Shown here: in pieces, positions 1 to 7,772 of the stretch
Position numbering within the stretch: position 1 is the stretch's first letter
How the letters are laid out: every line of letters starts with the position of its first letter
Origin: Chlamydia trachomatis
Lineage (GTDB): Bacteria > Chlamydiota > Chlamydiia > Chlamydiales > 2-12-FULL-49-11
DNA length: 14,411 nucleotides
Direction of reading: 5' to 3'
Assembly (NCBI GenBank): GCA_945877885.1
Contig: CAMCSI010000012.1
Span: forward strand, 1-14,411
Program-made: the position numbers and the translations under genes
The notes under the pieces: model-generated
The model's input: the letters and a program-made list of their open reading frames with translations, nothing else
Database searches by the model: none
What the model was told of the DNA's origin: nothing

Positions 1-593
1 CCATCGGCTTTTACTAGAGCTTTTAAGCAGTTTATGGGTTCATCGCCAAAGAATTATCGATCCCTAAACTCTGCTGTAAACACAATGACTCAGAAACTTA
101 AGGAATTACCCATGATCAAACCAGATAAAATTGAAAAATCTCTTCCCGACCTGAATTTACTTTTTGTAAGGAGGTACGGAAATTATACTCAATCTCCCTG
201 GACAGCTTGGGAAGCCATGATCGGCTTCATCAATGAAAATCATCTGGATCGCTCTAAAATGCGCTATTTTGGCATCTCTCATGATGATCCACAAGTAACA
301 AGCGAAGATAAGCTGCGCTATGATGCTGCTATTCTTGCACCCAAAGTCAGCAAAGAAAAGGGTGAAGTGGGCCACCAGAGATGTTAAAAGGAGGCAAATA
401 TGCGATCTTTACTCATCATGGTTCCTATGATGGCTTGGAAGAAGTGTTCAATCGAATATTTCTGAAATGGTTGCCTGATTCTAGAGAGATTTTCGATGAA
501 TCAAGAGCTGTCTTTTGTGAGTATTTTAATATGGAATACGTCAGAACAGAATCAGCAAAGCTTGTTACTGAGCTTTACATCCCCCTAAAATAG
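1..593 (+). pseudogene. AraC-family regulator with GyrI-like effector domain, 5'-truncated by the window edge and frameshifted
   Basis: The first 20 codons (PSAFTRAFKQFMGSSPKNYR) match the last helix and end of an AraC-type DNA-binding domain. A linker and a GyrI-like/SOUL-type effector-binding domain follow; these domains bind small hydrophobic or cationic drugs in regulators of the Rob/BmrR type. The frame breaks near 376-381: the first frame ends at 387, while the expected continuation (GGKYAIFTHHGSYDG and onward) runs in another frame to 593. Adding one base between CAG (376-378) and AG-ATG gives a continuous GEVGHQE-MLKGGKYA, so one base appears to be missing. A sequencing or assembly indel would look the same. 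The next gene starts 12 bases downstream and was probably cotranscribed. The family call is firm; whether the gene is truly dead is open. Confidence 0.8.
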
Positions 594-605
594 GAATTTT
601 GACGT

Positions 606-1493
606 ATGACCAGCGTATTTGATTTCAAGTCTATCAAAACTCATTATCCAGAGACACCCAATCTTTCGCACTTTAATGCGAGAGATGGATCTTCTTTAAG
701 TTATCGTTTCTATGATAGTCCTTGCAGAGATGTGGTTTGTATTCTTTTACATGGCTCAAGTGCTCATGGAGAATATCTCCATCCTCTTGCATCCTATTTA
801 AGTTCTCATGGAGCGGGGCAAGTGTATGTTCCGAATATTCGGGGGCATTACATGTCTGGCTCTAGTCGAGGTGATTGCGCCTACATTGGACAATTAGAGG
901 ATGATCTTGTGGATTTGATTCAGCGTATGCAGCTGCAACACAAAAAGATTTTTCTTCTTGGTCATTCTAGTGGAGGAGGTTTGGCGATTCGCTTTGCAGG
1001 AGGAAATCACAATATACCAATTCATGGGTATGTACTTTTATCTCCCGCTATTCCAAGAGCTCCAACTATGCGGCAAGGAACAGCTGGAGGATGGGCGAAT
1101 GTACACTTGTTTAAATTTCTGTTTTGTTTGTTTCTTAATACGCTTGGGATAAGCTGGTTCAATCACTTAAAAGTCATCTCTTTTAATAAACCAAAAGAAG
1201 AATGCGATGGAACCGAAACTCTCACTTATTCTTATAGGTTGAATGCTTCGTATCATCCTCGACATCCCTATCAGGCCGATATTCGTGCCATAGAAAAGAA
1301 GGCGTTAGTTTTAATTGGAGCTGAAGATGAGGCAAATGACCCTGCTAAGTATCCTGAGATTATGCAAACTACCGATCAATCTCTACAAGTCATTGATGGA
1401 ATCAAGCATTTGAACATCGTATGTGACCCCAAGGCAATGCAAGCATCTTTGAAGTGGATCAATTTAAAAAAGACTGAAAATATTGACGGTTAA
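606..1493 (+). CDS. Alpha/beta hydrolase, lysophospholipase/esterase-like
   Basis: A 295-residue alpha/beta-hydrolase fold enzyme, likely a cytoplasmic serine esterase or lipase of unknown substrate. The oxyanion-hole HG lies at residues 49-50 (LLHGSS). The nucleophile elbow G-H-S-S-G is at 119-123 with Ser121. A candidate acid is in GAEDEAND (239-246), and the catalytic His is probably His268 in GIKHLN. Residues 150-200 form the lid insertion and include a hydrophobic stretch at about 168-182. No signal peptide is seen. It starts 12 bases after the AraC/GyrI regulator remnant, with an AGGA overlapping that gene's stop as a weak ribosome site, so the two probably share a transcript. Its stop overlaps, tail to tail, the stop of the acetyltransferase on the other strand. 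The fold is certain; the reaction is not. Confidence 0.85.
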   Translation: MTSVFDFKSIKTHYPETPNLSHFNARDGSSLSYRFYDSPCRDVVCILLHGSSAHGEYLHPLASYLSSHGAGQVYVPNIRGHYMSGSSRGDCAYIGQLEDDLVDLIQRMQLQHKKIFLLGHSSGGGLAIRFAGGNHNIPIHGYVLLSPAIPRAPTMRQGTAGGWANVHLFKFLFCLFLNTLGISWFNHLKVISFNKPKEECDGTETLTYSYRLNASYHPRHPYQADIRAIEKKALVLIGAEDEANDPAKYPEIMQTTDQSLQVIDGIKHLNIVCDPKAMQASLKWINLKKTENIDG

Positions 1494-2026
1494 TTTGAAA
1501 AATGTGTTAGCAAATCCTTCATATATAATTCCATTTGATAGTGAGGCACTGGATGCCAGCTTGCAATAAACTCTCCAACGATCTTAAAGCCCACTTTTTG
1601 GTACACGTGGATGGCTCGTTTGTTGGTTGCTTCAGGATCTATCAGAACTCTTTTCACATTTGGAAATTGGCTGATTAAAAACTCTCGAATCATTGGGACA
1701 GCAATCCCTTTTCCCAAATAATTTAGATCGCAAATGAACAGATCTAAGGTGGTCGCATCATTTCCTTCAGGTGAGGTGATTAGAAAAGCAAAAGGGATAT
1801 CTTTATCGTAACCCACCCAATAGGTAGTAGTAGATGTGCCTTGAAAGAATTTTTCCAGGCCATTTAAGGTGTTTTGCAGTCCCACCCCATGCATCCATTC
1901 TTTAATGTGTTTTTGTTCAAACCATTGTTGTAGCAAGGCTCTTTGAGAGGACTTTGCTGGCTCAAAGTGAAAGCTCGAGCATTTACGATTCTCATCGATT
2001 AGACGGTGGCTTTTTTCATTCTTCAT
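1490..2026 (-). CDS. GNAT acetyltransferase, aminoglycoside AAC(6')-like
   Basis: A 178-residue GNAT N-acetyltransferase, predicted to move acetyl from acetyl-CoA to an amine. The pattern resembles the AAC(6')/Acetyltransf_8 group: the early W-F-E-Q-K-H-I-K-E-W-M segment at 35-45, the TTLDLFIC strand at 92-99, the acetyl-CoA loop YLGKGIA at 103-109 and DPEATNKRAIHVYQKVGF at 130-147. It is the last gene of operon A; its ATG lies inside the end of the nucleotidyltransferase gene (11-base overlap), implying translational coupling. Position beside an AadA-like enzyme and an exporter supports an antibiotic-modifying role. Other GNATs that modify lysine-derived siderophores share this subfamily, so substrate is inferred only. 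The first 17 residues form an extension without clear family match. Confidence 0.82.
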   Translation of the reverse strand: MKNEKSHRLIDENRKCSSFHFEPAKSSQRALLQQWFEQKHIKEWMHGVGLQNTLNGLEKFFQGTSTTTYWVGYDKDIPFAFLITSPEGNDATTLDLFICDLNYLGKGIAVPMIREFLISQFPNVKRVLIDPEATNKRAIHVYQKVGFKIVGEFIASWHPVPHYQMELYMKDLLTHFSN

Positions 2027-2849
2027 ATAGTTTTATTCGCTTGTTGGGGTCATCGAAATTCACCAATGGAATTTGCGCATTGATTTTTTCCACCATAAAA
2101 TCCGCACAAGGCTTGATGAGCTCTTCGATGTCATCCCAATGCTCATTTTCTATGCCAATACAGATTAATTTGGCCCGTTTCATTACAGGTTGATGCCTTT
2201 CAGGTAAGTGATTTATCACCCAATCTGCCGCAGCAGGTTTAGATCTTATTTTGTCTGTTTCCAAAGTGCTCCAGATGCGGGCGAAAGTAAGTAAAACATT
2301 TCGAGTATCATGCTCAAGATCTGCAGTAAGTCTATTTACATCATGAATCATAGCTTTCATAAAATCACGATAGGGAACTTCTACCAAGAGCTGGCTAGGT
2401 TTTAATCCCCACAGGGTTTCGCTCCTTAATAACACTTGAGTAACAAGGACCGCTAGATCAGGCATTTCATAGTTTTCCCATGGCTCAATGATGTCCTTTT
2501 CAAATGAATCCCGTAGGTACTCACCATATTGGAAATCAAAATGAGGGGGATATTGCCAAGGATTAATCATGCTCTTCTCAACGAGCGTTATTTCAAGAGG
2601 CCTTTTTGAGCTTTTCATGTAAATGCCAGAGATTTGAAGAAGCTTAGCAATTAATTTAGCTTTTTCCTCTGAAGTTGTTGCACGATTGATAACAGCGAAC
2701 AAATCAATATCACTGTATTTTTGCAGTCCGCCTACAAGAGATGAACCATAAAGATAAACTCCTAAAAGATCACGCCCTAGACTCATTTTCAATAATTCTA
2801 TGCTGTCTTTAAGTTGTTGTCGTATTTCATGGTTATAAATAGACTTCAT
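2016..2849 (-). CDS. AadA-like aminoglycoside nucleotidyltransferase (ANT(3'')-type)
   Basis: A 277-residue protein with the full layout of the streptomycin/spectinomycin adenylyltransferase family, which transfers AMP from ATP to the drug. The nucleotidyltransferase signature is GVYLYGSSLVGGL at 30-42 followed by SDIDLF with metal ligands Asp47 and Asp49. A likely catalytic base is Glu86 in RPLEIT. FQYGEYLR at 106-113 and the C-terminal helical domain with DTRNVLLTFARIWSTLE (about 181-197) and AADWVINHLPERH are also AadA-like. Length matches the family. The ATG overlaps the stop of the ABC exporter gene (ATGA). The family is clear, but divergence from clinical aadA genes is visible, so the true drug range is unknown and no gene symbol is given. 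Confidence 0.88.
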   Translation of the reverse strand: MKSIYNHEIRQQLKDSIELLKMSLGRDLLGVYLYGSSLVGGLQKYSDIDLFAVINRATTSEEKAKLIAKLLQISGIYMKSSKRPLEITLVEKSMINPWQYPPHFDFQYGEYLRDSFEKDIIEPWENYEMPDLAVLVTQVLLRSETLWGLKPSQLLVEVPYRDFMKAMIHDVNRLTADLEHDTRNVLLTFARIWSTLETDKIRSKPAAADWVINHLPERHQPVMKRAKLICIGIENEHWDDIEELIKPCADFMVEKINAQIPLVNFDDPNKRIKLYEE

Positions 2850-4594
2850 AGGGAATCTTCTATCCTCAATTGCATATTGTATAAATTTGCATATACACCA
2901 TTGAACACGAGCAACTCCTTATGGGTTCCTTGTTCTTCGATTCCGTTATCAGTTAGAACTAAGATTCTCTTTGCATTTCGTATGGTTGAAAGGCGATGGG
3001 CAATAACAATCGTAGTGCGATTTTGGATTAACTTTTCTAGAGAATCTTGCACGGCTTTTTCGCTTTCATTGTCCAGTGAACTTGTGGCCTCATCAAAAAT
3101 AATAATAGGAGGATTTTTAAGAAAAACTCGAGCTATGCTCAAACGCTGCTTCTGACCGCCTGATAGCTTTACACCACGCTGTCCGATATCTGTGGAATAT
3201 CCATTAGGGAGCGACATAATAAAGTCATGAGCATTGGCCTTTTTTGCAGCCATGATAATTTCATCTTCGGTTGCCTCCAGGTTGCCATAGCGAATATTGT
3301 CTAAGACTGTTCCAGCAAATAGATAAACATCCTGCTGGACAAGACCTATATGCTTCCTTAGAGATCCCAGCTTAAGATTTTTGACGTTCTTACCATCGAT
3401 TAACACCTCTCCCGCATTCACTTCATAAAATCTTGGTATCAGAGAGCATAAAGTTGTTTTTCCAGCCCCCGAAGGACCCACCAAAGCAATATATTCTCCC
3501 GCCTTTACGTTTAGAGAAATGTTCTTTAGAACATGCTCGTAACCTTCTCTATATTTAAAGCTAACGTTTCTAAATTCTATGTTTCCTCGAACATCAGTGA
3601 GCCCCGTGGCTTCAGCCGTATCCTTAATGTCTGGCTCCACTTCTAATACTTCCATAAATCGATTAAAACCAGTCACGCCTTGCTGGTACAGTCTAATGAA
3701 GTTACCTAGTCGCTGTATAGGCTCAATTAAAATCACAATGTAGAGCAAAAATGTGAGTAAGTCGGCCAAGTCTAGAGATCCTTTAACGATACTTATTGCT
3801 CCAAAGATGACAATTGAGATCGTCATGAGCTGGGTAAAAGAGATCAATCCATCATAAAAATAAGCTTCAGCTTTATAGCCTTTCCGTCTGCTCTCGAAGA
3901 AACGAGTATTTTCACAGGCGAATTTTTTCTTTTCGACTTCTTCATTGGTAAAAGATTTGACGACTCTAATGCCAGCAAGGCTATCCTCCACTTGGGCATT
4001 GATATCTCCGATTTTGTCACTGCTTTTCTTTAACGCAGCGTACATCTTTCTGGCTGTATAAAACCCATAGATTCCCATGACGGGAACAAAAAGAAAAGCG
4101 ATAAGAGCCAGTTTGACATTGATACTGATTAAGATGGCAAATGCACCGATGAAATTCAAAAAGGAGAGGACAACATCTTCTGGGCCATGATGGTAGAGTT
4201 CAGCCAGATCAAAAGTGTCGTTGGAGATCCTGGTCATTAACTGACCTGTTTTATGCTCATCATAAAATTTGAAGGAAAGTTTTTGGTAATGCTCAAAAAG
4301 CTCAACTCGCATATCTCTTTCCATCGAGGCACCCATGACATGTCCTTGATAGTCAATAAACGCATGACATGCCGCATATATAGCAACTAAACCAAGCATT
4401 ATGCCGCCCATCATGTAGATTTGATGAAGAGCATCTGTTGAACCAACCTGTAGCAAGTTTGTGGTGATGTATCGGACACATAATGGAATAGCAAGCATTG
4501 CCGCCGAGGCAACCACTGCGCATGCCATGTCTGCATAGAAAAGATTCGAGTAGGGCTTATAGTAGGAGAAAAATTTCTTTAATCGTGGATTCAC
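2846..4594 (-). CDS. ABC exporter half-transporter, MsbA/LmrA type (fused membrane and ATPase domains)
   Basis: A 582-residue half-transporter expected to work as a homodimer in the inner membrane, pumping lipids or drugs outward. The N-terminal half holds about six hydrophobic segments (for example 25-45, 62-80, 143-180 and 253-290) and the FYDEHKTGQLMTRISND coupling motif (110-126). The ATPase domain has Walker A GPSGAGKTT (373-381), Q-loop Q420/Q421, signature LSGGQ (477-481), Walker B IIIFDE (497-502) with Glu502, and H-loop His533; all key residues are present. The start codon is GTG at 4594-4592, overlapping the stop of the upstream acetyltransferase (GTGA). The following nucleotidyltransferase overlaps its stop. 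Grouping with modifying enzymes suggests drug efflux, but MsbA-like lipid flipping cannot be excluded. Confidence 0.93.
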   Translation of the reverse strand: MNPRLKKFFSYYKPYSNLFYADMACAVVASAAMLAIPLCVRYITTNLLQVGSTDALHQIYMMGGIMLGLVAIYAACHAFIDYQGHVMGASMERDMRVELFEHYQKLSFKFYDEHKTGQLMTRISNDTFDLAELYHHGPEDVVLSFLNFIGAFAILISINVKLALIAFLFVPVMGIYGFYTARKMYAALKKSSDKIGDINAQVEDSLAGIRVVKSFTNEEVEKKKFACENTRFFESRRKGYKAEAYFYDGLISFTQLMTISIVIFGAISIVKGSLDLADLLTFLLYIVILIEPIQRLGNFIRLYQQGVTGFNRFMEVLEVEPDIKDTAEATGLTDVRGNIEFRNVSFKYREGYEHVLKNISLNVKAGEYIALVGPSGAGKTTLCSLIPRFYEVNAGEVLIDGKNVKNLKLGSLRKHIGLVQQDVYLFAGTVLDNIRYGNLEATEDEIIMAAKKANAHDFIMSLPNGYSTDIGQRGVKLSGGQKQRLSIARVFLKNPPIIIFDEATSSLDNESEKAVQDSLEKLIQNRTTIVIAHRLSTIRNAKRILVLTDNGIEEQGTHKELLVFNGVYANLYNMQLRIEDSL

Positions 4595-5169
4595 GGAATT
4601 GCCTCATTGACTAATTTTTCCCAATCGCTCGACTTAAGTCGGTAAAGGACGTGTCTGTTCAATTTATGCTCTTTTGGTAGCTTGGGGTGATCAAAATCGT
4701 CTTTAGGATCATGATGCATACCAATCTTTTCCATGATACGTCTTGAGCGCATATTCTGTACAGCCGTGAATGAAACAATTTCACCTAGATGCAGAGTTTT
4801 AAATCCATAAGCCAAAGCAGCCTTTGCCCCTTCTGTTGCATACCCTTTTCCCCAATACTCAAAGGCGATTCTCCATCCAACTTCGACGGCAGGGGTAAAT
4901 GGAGCTGGAAAAGAAACCTGATCCTCACTATTGAGTCCAATGAACCCGATAAATTCCGCAATACCAGGAACAGAAATAGCCCACATTCCCCAACCTTTTT
5001 CATCCATTTTGTTTTTTATTCGTTGTGCTAGCTGATCACTTTCAGCCTTGGAGAGCGTAGCAGGAAAATACTCCATAACACGTGGATCAGCATTTAGCTG
5101 AGCAAAGGGTTCCAAGTCTTCTTCTCGCCATGGACGTAAAATCAATCGTTTTGTTCTAAGAATGGTCAT
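4591..5169 (-). CDS. GNAT acetyltransferase, RimJ/RimL family
   Basis: A 192-residue Acetyltransf_3-type GNAT. It opens with the family's usual TKRLILRPWREEDLEPF and has the acetyl-CoA loop YWGKGYATEG (105-114) after VEVGWRIAFE. It ends with VQNMRSRRIMEKIGM (137-151), the typical hydrogen-bonding Asn and GF/GM motif. Family members acetylate ribosomal protein N-termini or various small amines. It is the first gene of operon A, read away from the MerR gene; its last codon and stop overlap the GTG start of the ABC exporter. The ribosome site before its ATG is weak. Sitting at the head of a resistance-like operon suggests acetylation of a toxic amine, but the specificity is not readable. Confidence 0.88.
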   Translation of the reverse strand: MTILRTKRLILRPWREEDLEPFAQLNADPRVMEYFPATLSKAESDQLAQRIKNKMDEKGWGMWAISVPGIAEFIGFIGLNSEDQVSFPAPFTPAVEVGWRIAFEYWGKGYATEGAKAALAYGFKTLHLGEIVSFTAVQNMRSRRIMEKIGMHHDPKDDFDHPKLPKEHKLNRHVLYRLKSSDWEKLVNEAIP

Positions 5170-5206
5170 AGCTAATTTCTAAGGGTTAAGTAGAGGACAG
5201 TTTACT

Positions 5207-5235
5207 AGTATTTTCGAGAGAAATCAAGCAGTCAA
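5207..5235 (-). promoter_or_regulatory. Candidate promoter of operon A
   Basis: Reading the minus strand, TTGACT (5235-5230) is followed after 17 bases by AATACT (5212-5207), a 5/6 and 4/6 match to the standard boxes. It lies about 40 bases before the first acetyltransferase start. It is back-to-back with the MerR promoter, so one regulator could control both directions. Confidence 0.5.
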
Positions 5236-5277
5236 AGCAATTTCTTTGCGACAATAATTTATTTAAGAACAATTGCA

Positions 5278-5309
5278 TTGACCCTCACGTATACGTCATT
5301 CCTTATAAT
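5278..5309 (+). promoter_or_regulatory. MerR-type promoter with 20-bp spacer and palindromic operator
   Basis: TTGACC (5278-5283) and a perfect TATAAT (5304-5309) are separated by 20 bases, instead of 17. This over-long spacer is the hallmark of promoters activated by MerR proteins, which twist the DNA to realign the boxes. The spacer holds the perfect 10-bp palindrome ACGTATACGT (5287-5296), and the surrounding CCCTCACGT resembles operators of the TipA/Mta group. The MerR gene itself is directly downstream, so this is most likely its autoregulated promoter. Confidence 0.85.
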
Positions 5310-5356
5310 GGGCGCATCCTTTAAAATCAAAGGGATATTAGAGGATGAGGAAATCG

Positions 5357-6055
5357 ATGGCTTATACAGTTAAGAAATTAAGTGAACTCTCTGGAGTGAC
5401 AATACGCACTCTTCATTTCTACGAGGAAATCGGCTTGCTAAAACCAGCCTATCATGGTTCTAATGGCTACCGATACTATGAAGAAAAAGAGCTGTTGCAG
5501 CTTCAGCAGATTCTTTTTTTTAAAGAGCTGGGCTTTTCGTTGAAACAGATCCAAAAGGTTCTGGGACGAGATGACTTTGATCAGCTTTCGGCCCTTTATT
5601 CTCACAGAAAGTCTTTGAATCAAGAATGGGAGAAAATAGGGCATCTGCTTAAGACCATCGATAAAACAATCAAACACCTAAAAGGAAAGAAAAAAATGAA
5701 AGACAAAGAGATCTTCGATGGTTTCAATATTACCCTCGTGAAAAAAGCAAAAGAAGGAGCGTCCTATTTTGCAGCTGAAGAAATCGTTGGGAAAAGCGTT
5801 AAAAATCCAACGAAGAATATTCAAGATGTTGAAAAAAGAGGGAAAGAGTTTTACGAGAATACTACTAAGATGGCTCACGCCATCTTTAGAGAGCTCGTTC
5901 ACTGCATTGAAAAGGGGTTAGACCCAGCTTCAGTTGAAGTGCAACGGATTATTAAAAAACACCACGCTGCTGCTGATTCAGCTAAATTCAAGAAAAGCGT
6001 CGGATCAAGGCCATCTTCCACTTGCCAACAAGCTGCCAATATCAAGTGTACATAG
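5357..6055 (+). CDS. MerR-family regulator, TipA class, C-terminus replaced after an inversion
   Basis: MerR regulator whose N-terminal winged helix (residues 1 to about 70: TVKKLSELSGVTIRTLHFYEEIGLLKP, NGYRYY) is intact. A dimerisation coiled coil (about 75-115) and the start of a TipAS drug-binding domain follow. I prefer the ATG at 5357 (MAYTVKK), which has a GAGG six bases upstream, over the ATG at 5345, whose AGAGG touches the start codon. Family sequence ends at KKHH (about 5965). The remaining 29 codons are only the antisense of the convergent kinase. The missing TipAS part lies inverted at 11637-11457; joined to it, the protein would be 258 residues, the normal length. DNA binding may survive, while ligand sensing is probably lost. 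It probably controls itself and the divergent operon A. Confidence 0.85.
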   Translation: MAYTVKKLSELSGVTIRTLHFYEEIGLLKPAYHGSNGYRYYEEKELLQLQQILFFKELGFSLKQIQKVLGRDDFDQLSALYSHRKSLNQEWEKIGHLLKTIDKTIKHLKGKKKMKDKEIFDGFNITLVKKAKEGASYFAAEEIVGKSVKNPTKNIQDVEKRGKEFYENTTKMAHAIFRELVHCIEKGLDPASVEVQRIIKKHHAAADSAKFKKSVGSRPSSTCQQAANIKCT

Positions 6056-6783
6056 TACCATTGAACGACGTTGTCATGGTTGAAGTCGAAATATTTTGAG
6101 ATGAAGATTAAGTCATTTTTTGGATCTTCAACAAATGCCCACATTTCATTGATAGGAGAACCAATCACACCTTTGGGATCTATGATAAGCCAATTGCCAT
6201 CATTTGATAAAATATTGTCCTGATGTAAGTCTCCGTGAAGTAGAACTGAGGTGCTCTGTGTCTTCAAAAGGAGATTTTTCAATGTTCTGGCTTTTTCAAG
6301 ATGAAGGCGGGGAATATTCCATTCTTTATCTAAAGTCGTCAACCAGTCTTTGATATGCGGAAAGTGATTGTCTTTTGGCAGAGGAGCTTGATGCAACCTA
6401 TTCGCTACATCACAAGCAATTTTAATTGCGTTTGGATGTCCTTTAGGAAATTGGGCTTTTAAAGAATTCCCAGGCACAGCTCTTTGAAGTAGCACCGCTT
6501 CTTTTGTGCGAGCCAATACCTTTACAGCCCCATAATCTGCGCAAGCTGTAAGAGCTTTGGCTTCTTTATCTAAGGATAATTCATCTAGACTTATCTTCAA
6601 TACGATAGGGCTGCCTTTTTGGTACCCTTCTAAAACGTAATTGTACGACAGGTTAGCGAAGGGATGAAGATTGTCTAATTCCCATAAGGCTGCGATTTGT
6701 TCTACTTTTTTTTGTAAATCAGCCAGCCATGCCTTTCCTCTGTTCTGGTAGATGCTGGTGATATTTTTCTTAAAAGGATTCAT
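5899..6783 (-). CDS. Aminoglycoside/hydroxyurea-type phosphotransferase, APH(6)-like, altered C-terminus
   Basis: A 294-residue kinase of the APH(6)/hydroxyurea resistance group, which phosphorylates streptomycin-type drugs or hydroxyurea using ATP. Catalytic loop HGDLHQDN is at 183-190 (Asp185, Asn190), the metal-binding IDPKG at 201-205 (Asp202), and the family's SPINEMW follows. True family sequence runs to about residue 273 (EDGLDPTLFLNLAESAAA); the final 20 residues are antisense of the MerR gene and look foreign. The original end probably lies at 11627-11668, giving WCFLPPVSAQLSH and a 286-residue protein. The core is complete, so activity may persist. Its ATG overlaps the stop of the upstream kinase (ATGA); it is the last gene of operon B. 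Confidence 0.85.
   Translation of the reverse strand: MNPFKKNITSIYQNRGKAWLADLQKKVEQIAALWELDNLHPFANLSYNYVLEGYQKGSPIVLKISLDELSLDKEAKALTACADYGAVKVLARTKEAVLLQRAVPGNSLKAQFPKGHPNAIKIACDVANRLHQAPLPKDNHFPHIKDWLTTLDKEWNIPRLHLEKARTLKNLLLKTQSTSVLLHGDLHQDNILSNDGNWLIIDPKGVIGSPINEMWAFVEDPKNDLIFISKYFDFNHDNVVQWYYVHLILAACWQVEDGLDPTLFLNLAESAAAWCFLIIRCTSTEAGSNPFSMQ
5954..5967. repeat. Left arm of imperfect inverted repeat at the inversion end
   Basis: AAAAAACACCACGC here is inverted relative to 11624-11637 (reverse complement AAGAAGCACCATGC); 11 of 14 bases agree and the core CACCA is exact. The proposed left inversion end lies in this core (5960-5964). Confidence 0.7.
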
Positions 6784-7772
6784 ACATTCTCCAATCCCGT
6801 GCTTCCAAGTCGGTATAAGTCACTTGGCGAGTTCCAGTGAGCGATTGTAGATTGAATGGCATTTTTTAATTGATGAAAGAGTTTTGGTCTTTCTGGGGGA
6901 GTGCCCATCAGCGTAACAATATTAACAAAGTCGGTAATGAAAGCAGACCGGAGCCAATCAACAGGAAGATTACCACCAAAATGTATATAGCTACTTTCTA
7001 AAGTATGGAGATCTAGTGGAAATTGGTGGCGATGGCGTAAAAGTATAGAAAAATCAAGTATGCCAATTCCTGCATGAGCAAACTCCCAATCTAGGACAGA
7101 GATTTTTCCGTGTGGTTTGTAGAGTAAATTTACAGGCTTAAAGTCAGAGTGTGTAAGACATACGTTGTCTTTTTTGACCGTTGGAAAAAAATCTTTGTTT
7201 TCTTGAACGAAGGCAAGAGCTTCATTAGTCAGTTTTTCACCCAGTCGAAATTTTACATTTTCACTCTTCGACAAAACCGAATAGGTCTCTTCAAAGTAAG
7301 GGCTTGAACCTAGTTCAAAAGGATGTCCAATCGCAATACCATCTCCAAACAGTCCGGCCTTAGGCAGTTTAAATGCATGGATTGAAGCGAGCACATGGCC
7401 TAGGTCATAGGATAGGGTAGTTTTCTCTTGATTGGACACCTCCGAGATATGAACCCCAGAGACAAATTCAAAAATCGAGTAAGCCCATGGTCTATTTTCA
7501 TCATCAGCATAAACGAGTTTAGGGGTGGAAATACCTTTTCCGATAAGCTGATGAATTGCTTTTTCTGTTTTACAATGTGCTCGATCTCGAGCGTAAATTC
7601 TTAAAGCAAAAGTGTCATGATCTATTTGAATCTTATAGGTGGTATTAAGCGCACCTCCGGAAAGAATTTCCCAATGATCTAATCTCTGACAATTAGGAAA
7701 TGCTTTTTGAATTAAAGCAAGTAGTTGAGTACCATCAAGTTGAATGTTTTGGATACTTCTTTCTACTTCCAC
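6780..7772 (-). CDS. APH/choline-kinase-family phosphotransferase
   Basis: A 330-residue small-molecule kinase of the aminoglycoside phosphotransferase/choline kinase superfamily. The nucleotide-binding start LSGGALNTTYKI is at 38-49, the catalytic loop HSDFKPVN at 208-215 (Asp210, Asn215), and the metal site LDWEFA at 227-232 (Asp228) replaces the ...D-x-D of classic APH(3') enzymes by D-x-E. The start is GTG at 7772, overlapping the end of the hydrolase gene by 10 bases; its stop overlaps the next kinase (ATGA). It is not closely similar to that next kinase, so the pair is not a recent duplication. The substrate could be an aminoglycoside, a macrolide or a metabolite such as choline or homoserine. 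Confidence 0.87.
   Translation of the reverse strand: MEVERSIQNIQLDGTQLLALIQKAFPNCQRLDHWEILSGGALNTTYKIQIDHDTFALRIYARDRAHCKTEKAIHQLIGKGISTPKLVYADDENRPWAYSIFEFVSGVHISEVSNQEKTTLSYDLGHVLASIHAFKLPKAGLFGDGIAIGHPFELGSSPYFEETYSVLSKSENVKFRLGEKLTNEALAFVQENKDFFPTVKKDNVCLTHSDFKPVNLLYKPHGKISVLDWEFAHAGIGILDFSILLRHRHQFPLDLHTLESSYIHFGGNLPVDWLRSAFITDFVNIVTLMGTPPERPKLFHQLKNAIQSTIAHWNSPSDLYRLGSTGLENV

Noticed and set aside
388..465. Strong AAGGAGG six bases before an ATG at 400
   Set aside because: The frame from this ATG ends after 21 codons and the bases are explained as coding for K-G-G-K in the GyrI-like domain.
5899..6055. Long sense/antisense overlap of the MerR and kinase genes as a deliberate overlapping gene pair
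   Set aside because: Each overlapping part reads as antisense of the other gene, and both true tails are found at 11457-11668, so the overlap is a by-product of the rearrangement.
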